Shown here: piece after piece, positions 13,061 to 24,300 of the stretch | Position numbering within the stretch: the first letter of the stretch is position 1 | Layout: every line of letters begins with the position of its first letter | NCBI GenBank assembly: GCA_030062745.1 | Contig: CP099842.1 | Location: 1,798,001-1,862,000, forward strand | Origin: Capitulum mitella | Taxonomy: Eukaryota; Arthropoda; Thecostraca; Pollicipedomorpha; Pollicipedidae | Length of the DNA stretch: 64,000 bases | Direction of reading: 5' to 3' | Translations under genes and position numbers: made by a program | The notes under the pieces: generated by a model | What the model saw: only the letters and a program-made list of their open reading frames with translations | Told to the model about the DNA's origin: nothing | Database searches by the model: none

Positions 13061-13300
13061 GACGCCGTGCTGTGCCCCAACCTCCCACACTACGTCACAA
13101 GCCGAGAGACGCCGCGCTGTGCCCCAAACCCCCACAGTACGTCACAAGCCAAGAGACGCCGCGCTGTGCCCCAACCTCCCGCAGAACGTCACGAGCCGAG
13201 AGACGCCGCGCTGTGCCCCAAACTCCCACACTACGTCATAAGCCGAGAGACGCCGCGCTGTGCCAAAATCCCCACACTACGTCACAAGCCGAGGGAGCCC
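13061..13300. repeat. 47-bp minisatellite, five copies
   Basis: GACGCCG(C/T)GCTGTGCC starts at 13061, 13108, 13155, 13202 and 13249, an exact 47-bp period, each followed by a C-rich stretch and TACGTCACAAGCCGA. Confidence 0.95.
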
Positions 13301-13994
13301 TTCACCCGGTCCAACCGTCAAATTTCGGGGACAAAGACGAAGCCTGCAAAGTTCATCCAAATCGACCCACGACTTAACACGCTCCCGATAAGCGCTGACG
13401 CGAATCGCCGGGCAGGAGGATTTCTCCCGGACACAAACCAGCACTCAGCGCCGACAGCGGACGATTACCGAGCGAGCCGCCAGCAGTCGTCGCCGGGCGC
13501 CATTTGGTGCCACCTGACGGGGCCGGCACCGCGCCGCCCACTGCCCAGCCTCTGCGGCGGCCGAGGCCAGGGCCGGGCCATCACGTGCCGCCCTGCAACG
13601 TCACCGCGCCGAGGACGGCACGTCGCAGCGCGCGACCGCGCAACAAAGGTGACCTTGTCGGCGTACACAGTTTCCGCGAGCGGCGGCGGCGCGTGAGCAG
13701 AAGGCCGCGTCGCGGCCGGCGGCGGCGGCGGCGGAGCGTCGGCGGCCAACCGCCGGAGGGAGGCCAGCCGTGACGTCAGACGTTGACCCCGGCCGGCGGA
13801 AACGGTCCGATCCACGAGCGGCGTCGGCGCCGGCCGCGGCCGCCGCTCCGGCCGGCGCGCTGCGTTTTTGTGCCGGCCGCCGGCCGCCGAGGAGCCGAGC
13901 GTGGGCGAACAAAGCGGCGCCGAACAAAGCGAGCGTGTCACCTGCGGCTGGCAGCGGCGCGGCTCCTCGTCTGCGCGCCGTCCGGCCGGCTGGT

Positions 13995-14150
13995 GGTCCC
14001 AGTCCCGGCCCCGGCCTCGGCCCCGGTCCCGGCAGCCCCGGTCCCGGCGGCCTCGGCCCCGGTCCCGGCGGCCCCGGTCCCGGCCGACGGCTCCGTGCCC
14101 TGCCCCGGCCGCTGCCCCGGCCCCGTCCTGCGGTCCCCGCCCGCGCCGGC
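13995..14150. repeat. Short CCCGGTCCCGGC-type G/C minisatellite
   Basis: Imperfect 12-18-bp units based on CCCCGGTCCCGGC and CCTCGGCCCC run through this stretch of the GC-rich intron. Confidence 0.7.
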
Positions 14151-14695
14151 CGGCCGGCGGTCCGGCGGCGCCGGTCTCGCCGCAGTTCGCGCGCCGCCGC
14201 TCGGCTCGGCGCCCGGCCGCCGCCGCAGCGGGCTGACCTGCTCCCAGCTGGCAGCCGGCCATCCAGCGACGGCTTCACTCGCCGGGGAAGCGGCCGAGCG
14301 CCGGCGCCGCGCCCCGTAACGCATGGGCCGGCACGGCGGCCGTGTCGGCGCCGCCGGCGGCCGGCCATTGTCCCGGCCCGATCAGGCGACGGCCGCCCCG
14401 CCGGCCGGCTGCCGACCCGTGCCCGCGCTGCGCGCCCCGCCACTGCCGGCCGTGATGTCAGGTCTGGCCTGCAGCTGGACTGCAGCGATTCCGAAATGAC
14501 CGACTGATCCAGCGAACGGCAAGCTCTGCGTTCCGGGCAGAGCTCAAAAGGTTGGCAGTCACGATGACGAATTACACGTGCCGGACGGGTTCCAACGGAA
14601 GCATGACAAGACGCCGATCTGTTGATCCAAGGCGACCGTGCTTCAGTGCCGAGTCACGGTCTCGTATCTCATCACATACCGACGTCACGACTGAC

Positions 14696-14729
14696 CGTGA
14701 GGTTTGACACGACCGTGTCAAACCTCACG
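14696..14729. other. Perfect 16-bp inverted repeat with 2-bp loop
   Basis: The arm CGTGAGGTTTGACACG at 14696-14711 is followed by AC and then its exact reverse complement at 14714-14729. It could extrude as a cruciform or act as a dimer-binding operator; no known factor is implied. Confidence 0.85.
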
Positions 14730-16694
14730 CCGGGCGCAACACTCTGCCCCCCCCCCAGTCGTTCGTGCCCAGCCACCTGCCGGGACGGACCGCGCCGGCC
14801 GACTCGGCTCAGCGGCGCCCACCTGGCAACCCTGGCGGCCGCGCTGCCAGACGGCCGGGCCGCGCCGCTCCGCCGAGTACGAGAGCAGCGTACGCGTGGG
14901 CCGCGCCCGATCAATACGGCCGCCGTCCGGCCGGCCGCGCCGGCCCTCAATGGAGCCGCCGGCCGGCGGCGGCGGCGGCCCGGCCGCGGCGGGTCTCCGA
15001 GAAGCCAGCCCGGCCCGGCCGCCGATCGACGAGGGACGACTTCCAGGCCGGCGGAAGCTGGCTCGGGCCGAGCCAACTCAAACGGAGCCGCCGACCGAGC
15101 GCGGCCGCGGCGCCGGCGGCCCGCACCGACCGCAGGCCCCGACGGGCCCCCGTTCCGGCCCACGCGTGACGTAGTACGGCCTGGCCGGGCTCGTACGGCG
15201 GCCTGACGCTGGCGGGGACGGTCGGGGGAACGGCAGGCAGCGCCTCCGACACCAGATACCGGAGGGTCGTCCCCGTCCGCGCGCGTCCGCTCAGTCGTCA
15301 CAAAAGCGGCCGCCACCCCGCCACGCTCGGACGGACGGAACGCGCAGGGGAGCGGAAACCACTCCCCCCCGCGTTCCGAGGACAGTCCCCAAAATTACAG
15401 CCAGCGTCCGGCTGCGGCGGACGGCAAACACACATCTCTGCCTCGGCTCGCTCAAATACCCGTAGTTCTACGGAAAACGCGTGGACGTACATTCTTAACA
15501 CGCAGCGAGCATCATGCATGAAATACGTGGGCAAACATGGACTGTGTTGATAAATGTATACATGCATGCCATGACTTGATATACGTACATTCACTCATCA
15601 ATATATTCGCATGTCAAGTACGATGGCTAAACATAATTAAAGCGGGCGTGAGCCGAATTTTGTTGATGGCGTCTCCTGACACACTCATAAGACACATGAG
15701 TGCACGAGATTCATGAGTCTTGTTCGATACCGCCCATCAATTATTCCGTCACAAAATCCCAGCCTCCTCAAAACAACGCAACGCCCATGTGCAAAGCAAT
15801 ACGCCGTGTCCGTACTACCCGGACGCATCGGGCCATTCCACACCACCCGCCGAGGAAATAAACAATAACCACCCGCCGACCCCAGCGTACCACGCGCGGC
15901 GAGGACGCGTCACCAGTCGCACCACAGCGGCGCGCGGCCGCCGCCTCCGCAGGGGGTTCCCGCGGACGCCACCAGCCGCGGCGAAAGCGGCCGCCGGCCG
16001 GAAAGTTGGAGCCGGATCCGGCGCGGGCGTCAGCTGCCGTGAGTCAGCGTGACGTCACGAGGCCGCGCTCTGACATCAGCGGCGGCGGCGGCACTGCGCT
16101 CCGCCGCCCGGCGCGCGGCGCGGCGCGGCCCCGGAGCGAACGTTCGCGGCGCCGATTCACCGCTCGCCGTCACGACAGCGTCACGGCGCGACACGGCGCC
16201 GGCGGGCCGCGGTCCCGGCCCGAGCGCCGGCACGACGTCGCGCCGAGATCGCCTCGGCCGCCCACGCAACGACCGGCGAACGGGCTCGGAAGCCCGAGCG
16301 ACCGCCGACCGCGGAGCCGTCTCCGCCCGGACACGAGGCCGCTCTGCCGGAGCGGCGCAATCACGGGGCGCGCCCCGGCCGGCCGTCAATCGCGGCGCCG
16401 TCGCATCCGGGCGCGGTGCGCGCCAGCGGCAGCGCGCCCGGGCCCAGATCGAGCGCCGCGGCGGTCCGGACCGGCCCAGGCGGCGGCGGGCCGCCTCTGG
16501 AGCGGCCCGGAGTCCCGCCGCCGCCCGGCGACGGCATCAGGCGCCGGCCGGACGGCCGGACGGCCAGACGAGACACACGTCTCGCCGCCACAGCCCGGCC
16601 GGCAACAGGTTCGGCGGGCCGCCGCCGCCGCCCGCGCAGCTTGGCTACCCGCGCTCGGGCCGCTCCGCCGTCTGGGTCGTGCGACCGCGGCCGC

Positions 16695-16778
16695 GCTATC
16701 ACGTGATAGCGCGTATCACGTGACGCCGCGCCGCACCTGGCGGCGGCGTCACGTGACGGGAGGCGGCCATCTTTAAAG
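16695..16778 (-). promoter_or_regulatory. Candidate alternative promoter: three TCACGTGA boxes plus YY1-like site
   Basis: A perfect 16-bp palindrome GCTATCACGTGATAGC (16695-16710) and two more TCACGTGA boxes (16716-16723 and 16749-16756, the last within GTCACGTGAC) lie within 62 bp. Beside them, on the minus strand, is AAAGATGGCCGCC, close to the YY1 consensus that often sits just after transcription starts. bHLH-zip factors (USF, MITF/TFE) bind TCACGTGA. Orientation fits minus-strand transcription toward UBA1; promoter function is inferred. Confidence 0.35.
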
Positions 16779-16899
16779 GGCGGCGTGCGGCGACCCGGTG
16801 AGCCGGGCGCCACCTCTGGCCCGGCCGGCGGACCGGCGGCGGCCGCGTGTGAGCGGTACTCCGGGCCGACCGGCCAGCGCCGGCCGCGCAAGACTGCAA

Positions 16900-17090
16900 G
16901 CACGGTCACCCAGCACGGTCGCCGAACACGGCCGCCGAGTACGGACGCCGAGCACGGCCACGAGCACGGCCACAGAGTACGGCAACCGAAGACGGCCACC
17001 CAAGACGACCACCGAGCAGAGCACGGCCACAAAGCACGGCCAATGACAGCTCACCGGCGCGGCCACTGAGCAGGGCCAATGACAGCCCGC
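16900..17090. repeat. Degenerate 13-16-bp GAGCACGGCCAC repeat
   Basis: Imperfect units GAGCACGGCCAC, GAGTACGG(C/A)(C/A) and similar recur throughout. Open frames across it are repeat artefacts. Confidence 0.7.
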
Positions 17091-20087
17091 CAGCACGCCA
17101 CGAGCACGCCTGGCAAGAACCGTCGGCGTGATGAGCGACAAGTGCTCGGCCGGCGGGCACGCGCCGCTCGCCGCCCACCCGTTATCGACACGCCGCGTCA
17201 CGCGACGGTCGACCGGCCTCCGCCGCCTGCGAGACGTGGCGTAACCGTGCAGCGCCGCCCAGCGAGCGGCCGCCGCCCGTCCCCGAGTCCGGGGCGCCGT
17301 GAGCGCGGCCGGCCGACGCCAGAGCTTTACAGCGGATAAGTACCGGCGCTGCGGACCTTCATCAGCGACGAACTGCGGGGGATGCTCATCTTACCGCATC
17401 CAGACCTGCGCTCCGGCCGCAGTCCTTGAACTCTGCTCTACCCCACGGCTCGCCGACGCTCCAGAGCCGGTTTCGTTCGGCGTCGGCCGCAGCCTTCCGG
17501 GAAGTGCTTGGCGTCACGACACGGCACCGGCAATGTAATCGTCTGGGCCGCGTAACGTATGGGCGAGCGGGACCAAATATTTACGGCCTACTCCGCTATT
17601 TGAACCACGTCTACGCGTCCGAGTGCGTTCAACTGCTCTCCAGCCGCGGCGCCACCATGCAGAATACTCGGGAGAGGGTGGAAGTAATAGCTCATGGCTC
17701 GCCACAAGACTGGTCCACAGGAAAAAAAGAAAAGAAACCAAAAACACACGCGCAAGACACGGGTCACGAACTCTGAGACCCAACGCGAAAAGCCTTGGCA
17801 AACTAGGCTAACATAGTGTCTGCTGAGTTTTCAGACGTCCTCATGGCCACTGGGACCGGAAGCACTTCCGGTATCCGGCCTCATATGCCAAAACCTTTCG
17901 ACTCTGGCGAGTTCACCGGCCCGGGCCCCACCGTACGCCGTCCGAATGCCGCGTCCCCCTGCTGTTCGGGCATCGCCCCCCCCCCCACCTCTTCACCAGC
18001 GTACCATCTGCCTATCGGACAAAGCCCGGCCGGCCGGGCCGGGCGGGGGTGTCGCCGACCGGGCTGCCGGGCGGCAGCTGGCGGCCGCTCCTCTCACCTC
18101 AGTCGCTCCGCTCCGTTTGACGCTGGACGCCGTCACGCGCGGCGCAAGGGCATGGCACGCGGCCGCCGGCCCGGTCCGAGACGCCACCCCTGGCCGCGGA
18201 CGGGGCAGACGAGCGCCGGACGCCGCTCTGTCGCAAGGTCTCCCCGGCAGCCGCTCCGCGCAGCGCCGCTACCATCGATCGACTGTTTACGCCGGCCGGC
18301 CGGCCGGCCCGCCGGCTGGCAGCCGGCCAATCTGGCAGCGCGCTGCCAGATCTGGTCGGCCGGCCAGGGGCGGAGCCGCCGGTGACGTGGCCCGGCGCCA
18401 CGCGCGCCGCCGGCCCGCGCGGCCGACCGGGCCGCGACCGAAATATCGGCCGCGCTGGCGGCGCCGCTCACCCGAGAGACGCCGCCGTGCCGTCGGCTCA
18501 TGAGCCAGACGTACCGGTGTCCTGTCGCCGGACACGCGGCACCACCCCTGGGGAGCCGTGCCGTTTTCCGCCGGCTCGGGTGAGGGACGCACCGGCGCCG
18601 TCACCGGACACGCGACACCACTCCTTTGTCGGCTGGTCCTTGTCGGCCCTTTGTCGTCTGACCCGCGTGGTTCTGAGCCCGGCGCGGCCTGGACGCTTTC
18701 GGACGCAAAACGCGACATTCTGGCGGCGTTCGGACGCTGAATCCTTCCCAGTTCAAGAGACGGTCAGGGCCACTGCGCTCTCCAGCTCCATAAGATTTAG
18801 CAGCGTCTCCCCCCCCATACGGATGGTTCCCACTTGTACGGATTCACCTCCAACACTACGCTTAACGCAGGCACCCAAGCGCCACTGGAGTTTGCTATTC
18901 ATGTGGCGGTGCACTTGAAACTGCAATGGACGGCAACCCATAATTCCGGCGACACAAACTGACCACACGACGATTTACAGCGGGATTACCATTAGGAACG
19001 TGCTACCTCCACATCTGCGTCAAAAAATCGTAAAAAAGCATCCCCTACACATACCGAGCACCATACATCACATCTGTATGTCTCAACACCTCATCCTGCG
19101 GTCATGTTTGATAGACGAGCCGTACAAGTTGACTGTGAGGGTGAATACCAGCCTGACAACCCGGCTTCATGACATCATGCCACATCAATCAGCCGAATTT
19201 GATGTGCCCCCGCCATTCCGACGCCACTCTTCAACGCAACGGACCTCCGCACGCGGACGGAAGCGAACACGTGCCGCCAAGCAGCCATACGTGACCAGTT
19301 AGCAGCCATCGCCAAAACACGTGCGGGTCAACGTGCGCAGTCACGCGTCGCACATGAAGCGGACGTGAGCGGCGTATCGCAGCAATAACGACGGCTGGAG
19401 GCGACAAGGACGAAATGCAGCTGACGAACTGTTCAGAAATGCCCTAACGGAGATGGCTTTAGAAAACTTCCAAGAACTCGTGAGCTCTCTGCAAACACGC
19501 TTGACTAGTCAATCCGAAATTCTTCACCTCTCTCCGACTGTTTGTAACATGACTAGGTCTGACCCCATGAGCTACTAACAAAGACCTTGGAAATTATTAA
19601 CTCCGATTCCGACGATGCGCGAGACGACTGCCATTTTAAATCGATCTGCGAAGCATGTCGTTTTTTAAGAAACCCCAATGCTGACAATAACCGCCACACT
19701 ACGAGCTTCCAATGCCGACAATAATCGCAGCACAAATAAGAACTGTAACCCGGTACAACAATCGCTCTAAAAATCGACGTTATGTTCCTTCGCCAACTAC
19801 CTCGCATTTCACCATACTCGCCCGAGAATACTGCCTCTGTTTTTCGACAAAGAGAAAACTATGACATCACCATCTCAGTTCTTCGCTTTAATCGACGTAT
19901 TCACGACGTGTTCGAGATTTGCGCCGCTGTCAGCAGTCCTGTTTCCTCTCATTGAATAATTTCGCGTTCGAACGCCTGACACGAGTCCGGAGCGGGAGCA
20001 AGTGGCCTGGATGGAAGACGGACGGCCGGCAGCGGACCACCAGGCCGGAGCACGCGGCAGCGGCCGCCGCCAGGCGGCAGCACTCAC

Positions 20088-20222
20088 CGTCAGGTCGGCG
20101 CTGTGCCCGGTCTCCGTCTCCGAGTCGGCAGTGGCGTGCAGTCGTCGCTTCTTGGCCGCCGGGGGGGAGACGCTGGAGCTCGGAACGCTGCTTGTGGCCG
20201 CCTCGGAGCCCGATCCTGACAT
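20088..20222 (-). CDS. UBA1: UBA1 first coding exon (nuclear-isoform N-terminus)
   Basis: The exon runs from ATG at 20222 to a consensus donor (ACG|GTGAGT) and encodes 45 residues in phase 0: Ser-rich, then SPPAAKKRRLHATADSETET. It matches the start of vertebrate UBA1 in length and layout (a short Ser/Pro stretch, then a KKRR-type nuclear localisation signal). Joined in phase 0 to the ATG at 9832 (AG just before it), the protein is 1060 residues; human UBA1 is 1058. The intron is 10.25 kb. The acceptor before 9832 has a poor pyrimidine tract, so a small intermediate exon remains possible. Confidence 0.8.
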
Positions 20223-20304
20223 CTATGGTCGCTGTAGCCACACCGGACACGCAGCACCGGCACCCTCCAGGCGAGACGTGACCTGTCGACAGCCGCGCCC
20301 GCTC

Positions 20305-21100
20305 ACTGGCTGACCCGGGAGACACACGACGCCCGCTCACTGGCTGACCCGGGAGACACAAGGCGCCCGGTCACTGGCTGACCCGGGAGACACAAGGCGC
20401 CCGCTCACTGGCTGACCCGGGAGACACAAGGCGCCCGGTGACTGGCTGACCCGGGAAACACAAGGCGCCCGGTCACGGGCTGACCCGGGAGACACAAGGC
20501 GCCCGGTCACTGGCTGACCCGGGAGACACAAGGCGCCCGGTCACTGGCTGACTCGGGAGACACAAGGCGCCCGGTCACTGGCTGACCCGAGAGCCAGAGG
20601 GTGCCCGGTCACTGGCTGACCCGGGAGACACAAGGCGCCCGGTCACTGGCTGACCCGAGAGCCAGAGGGTGCCCGGTCACTGGCTGACACGAGAGCCAGA
20701 GGGTGCCCGGTCACTGGCTGACACGAGAGCCAGAGGGTGCCCGGTCACTGGCTGACACGAGAGCCAGAGGGTGCCCGGTCACTGGCTGACACGAGAGCCA
20801 GAGGGTGCCCGGTCACTGGCTGACACGAGAGCCAGAGGGTGCCCGGTCACTGGCTGACACGAGAGCCAGAGGGTGCCCGGTCACTGGCTGACCCGAGAGC
20901 CAGAGGGTGCCCGGTCACTGGCTGACACGAGAGCCAGAGGGTGCCCGGTCACTGGCTGACACGAGAGCCAGAGGGTGCCCGGTCACTGGCTGACACGAGA
21001 GCCAGAGGGTGCCCGGTCACGGGCTGACCCGAGAGCCAGAGGGTGCCCGGTCACTGGCTGACCCGGGAGCCAAACAGCGCCCCGTCACTGACTCACTCTG
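20305..21100. repeat. 34-bp minisatellite upstream of UBA1, about 23 copies
   Basis: CACTGGCTGA recurs every 34 bp. The first part uses the variant CCCGGGAGACACAAGGCGCC and the later part ACGAGAGCCAGAGGGTGCC, with alternating copies around 20540-20690. It begins about 80 bp upstream of the UBA1 initiator ATG, in the 5' UTR or promoter region. There are no unique spacers, so it is not a CRISPR array. Confidence 0.95.
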
Positions 21101-21349
21101 GAGCCACACAACGCCTGGTCGCAATGTCCGCAATAATAATAGTAAAATGAATTAAAATACTTAATGCATATTTTTAGGCCATTCCGCAATGACAGTAATT
21201 GCTTTTCTAGTACACTGGGGGCGCCAAAAGCACGGATTGTTCTTGGAACCAAATGGCTGAAGTACATGGTATGTTCACAAACCTATGGATGTGGGCACAC
21301 CCAGACAGGGTGATGGGGAGGGCAAAAATACAGCCACAATATGTCCCAC

Positions 21350-24300
21350 GTCATACGATGCCTCTATATTTGCATAGGCACATTTTGATTGTCACTTCTT
21401 TACACTGTGCATTTCACTGTCTGATTTACTTATTGGCCTGCACTCTAATTTAGCAATCTGATGTCCCACTTTAATCTATAAATACACACCAATGACAGGA
21501 TAACATTCATCCAACCAAAACTACCATAAAAAGTTCAGAATTATATAATGACTAGACAGGTCTACACATGCCTGTGCAGTTAAAAGAATACTTTACATAA
21601 AAAAAATGTCACTTGATATGACGAATCACATCTCTATAATTGGCCTGCAATTTTCACCATTGCTTTCTTTTTTACTTTAAAGAAACTCACATTAACACAA
21701 TTCAGTGTGAGAACCAGATACCTACAGCTCTGGCAAAAAGAACAGAATGCCCAATGATATGACATGAACCAGAACAATGAAACACAATGCAGATGATACA
21801 CATGGCCATTTGGAGCTAACTGAGCCCAATACAATTCACTTGGCCTTAACACTCATGAATATAATGAACTCCACACAATGGAACAAAGCATGGGTGCAAC
21901 CTACTCACAGGCAAGACTCCAGGCTGACTAAATCTTACTTCAGATAGCAAAAAAAATCAATTCAGTAGCTGAACTGCCCATATGGTCCATATCTGTTTCC
22001 ACATCACATCCAGAAAAATTGAGGTGTGAGTAGGTGTGAGTGACAGAAACAACAAGGCATGTAGAAATGGTGATGGATGACCTTGGTGAGGGAAATAGTA
22101 AATTTCATGGGACTGTAGCAGAATCTGGTGATGTGAAAAATTACTCCCCATAAATAACAGCAAAGCTAAATCTGGGTACTTCCTGTTCATGAATATTCAG
22201 GCTGCCAGTGCTGAGCTGCACTGTCAGGTACTCTGCCTTAATACAGTCCATTTATTCACCAAAAAGGTTCATCATCACCAGAATTACTCATTGCTAGCTT
22301 TTCAGAGCAACAGCATCACCCAAGCACAGGTTAAGCAATGCAACACATCAAGTTCTGTATATTCAGGCCATACAATGACAGAAGAACAAGAACTGAATTT
22401 TCCTGAATACATCCTGAGATGAACTGTTGTCAATGTGTCCCATGTGGCCGGTGCACCACGTATTCAGACTGCAGAGAGTAACATCATTTTGAAATCCTCC
22501 CTTTCCATGCACTGCCATTGGGATATTGTTAAACTTTCCTTTGCTAGAGGAGCAGCTGCCCTGCTGCCCCCCGCCCCATACAGCACTGTCAATTTCAGGC
22601 ATACTGCCATTCTTACAGGCAGTGGCAGCACCACCAGGAAGGAGGAGAGGCTGCAACTGCCCCTAGCACAACTGCGACTGCCCCCTAGCACGGAAAAATT
22701 TAATACTGCTCGATGGAAAAGGGCAAGAAAAGTTGGGACTCAAAAGTAGGTTCTTTTGTCAAATGGCCTGGATACATGCTGCTGCGACTGCTAGCAGTCA
22801 TCAGAACATGTCATTTAGACTCATGTAAAAAAACATAATCCAGATGTTATCAGATGACTCATGGTGCATATCACACTTTTCAGACAAATTTCCATTCCTC
22901 CACATGACTGTCTGCTAATGTTGTCACTAATGAATGTAAGAGGCACAGTAACTAGGACTGCTTGTGAAATTATTACTAAGAGTATACCATCCTTTACACA
23001 AGCAGTCAGATGGTTACTACAAATTAGCCTAAAACTGTCAGAACATGCCCCATGACATCAAAACAACTAAAATGGGTCATAAATGAACACTTCCATTGGG
23101 CTTATGACTTATGAGAGCAACAATGAGACATCAGTAGCAAAGCATGGAATGAGTAGAAAAGGTCAGACATCAGTAAAATTTGGTGACCCTATTAATAATC
23201 TTAATTATTCTGCATCAGTTGCATTAAACTGTATTCTGGCAAGGTTTAACCTGTGGCATATTTTCAACATTCTTGTACTGCCACATCTCATGTTAACAGC
23301 CTTTTGCCCCTCATGAAAACCCTGGCTATGATAATCACCAATAATGTTTGTGGTGTATGCACCATTTGCTATATTGATAACTGATTACTACTTAACCAGA
23401 CACCTCCTGGGGGTTGTCAATTAGGGCATCCCCCTTGGTTTTCCATGAATAACTTCTGAATCATAAGTGTCGGCCCAATGTCACATCACAGGTAGGTGTC
23501 AAAAAGAAATGGAATACAACTTGGTCTGTGTAAGATTGTTCAGCTACAGCAGAGCATGATTATTGTTCCTAATCAGAGAATGAAAAATGGCCATCTGTCC
23601 TGACCTTGTTTGATTTTGACCTGTTAAGCAGAACACAGTAAGATTAATTATCATGACATGTCATTTCAGTTCCGTACTTTTCCCAGTTAAGAATCCCGGT
23701 AAGTAATTATTGCTCTTGGTCAGGAAACATAATGCAATTTTATCCGACCTAACCTAGAATGGCCTTGACTGGACAAAAAGCAGGTAATGCAAAACTGATC
23801 AACAGAAGGTTTCACATCAATCTTTTTCATCACATGGACCAAAATGGCTGCAAATGAATTTTAATCTTTGACATGTAAAGTAAGACACATCTTTTGCCTG
23901 ACCTAGACAGACCTTCATCCCACATTTTTGTTATATTTCAGCATGCTTCTGCTGCAGAAAATCATGACCTTTTGACTGATATCCAGTTGAAGGTTCTATG
24001 ACCAGTATACCCAATGATATGATGGATGAACCTGCACCAGTTTTTCTGATGTCATGCTATGCATTTTGTGTATGATGTGTTGTCATCAGTCACATGACCA
24101 GTGCTTGCATAGCAGTTTCTGAGTCACAAGAATCATGGCTATCAACTGATGGTACACCAGTTCAAATCCAACAGTTAGATCCTGAAGTAACATAGGGAAG
24201 CCCTTTTTGGGGTTCTAGGCCCAGGCCTCCCATTTCTCATAACTCCAGAAATCTTAGTTACTTAGCAGAGTTACTTAGCCATAATGGTACCAAAAGATGA

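Larger units (their letters stand above)
9869..20087 (-). other. UBA1 intron 1, GC- and CpG-rich island
   Basis: About 10 kb, extremely rich in GC and CpG from roughly 10680 to 18700, then ordinary to 20087. It contains tandem arrays at 10040-10680, 13061-13300 and 16900-17090, a G/C minisatellite near 14000-14150, a perfect palindrome at 14696-14729 and an E-box/YY1 module at 16695-16778. The many long open frames are what stop-poor GC-rich DNA gives by chance. Apart from the small candidate exon at 12474-12533 I see no coding. Confidence 0.6.

Noticed and set aside
11200-18500. Many open frames of 100-280 codons in both strands
   Set aside because: Stops are rare at this GC content. The translations are low-complexity Arg/Pro/Ala/Gly without domains, and none has splice or start support beyond chance.
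20305-21100. CRISPR-like regular repeats
   Set aside because: The 34-bp units are directly adjacent with no unique spacers, and the genome is eukaryotic. It is a minisatellite.
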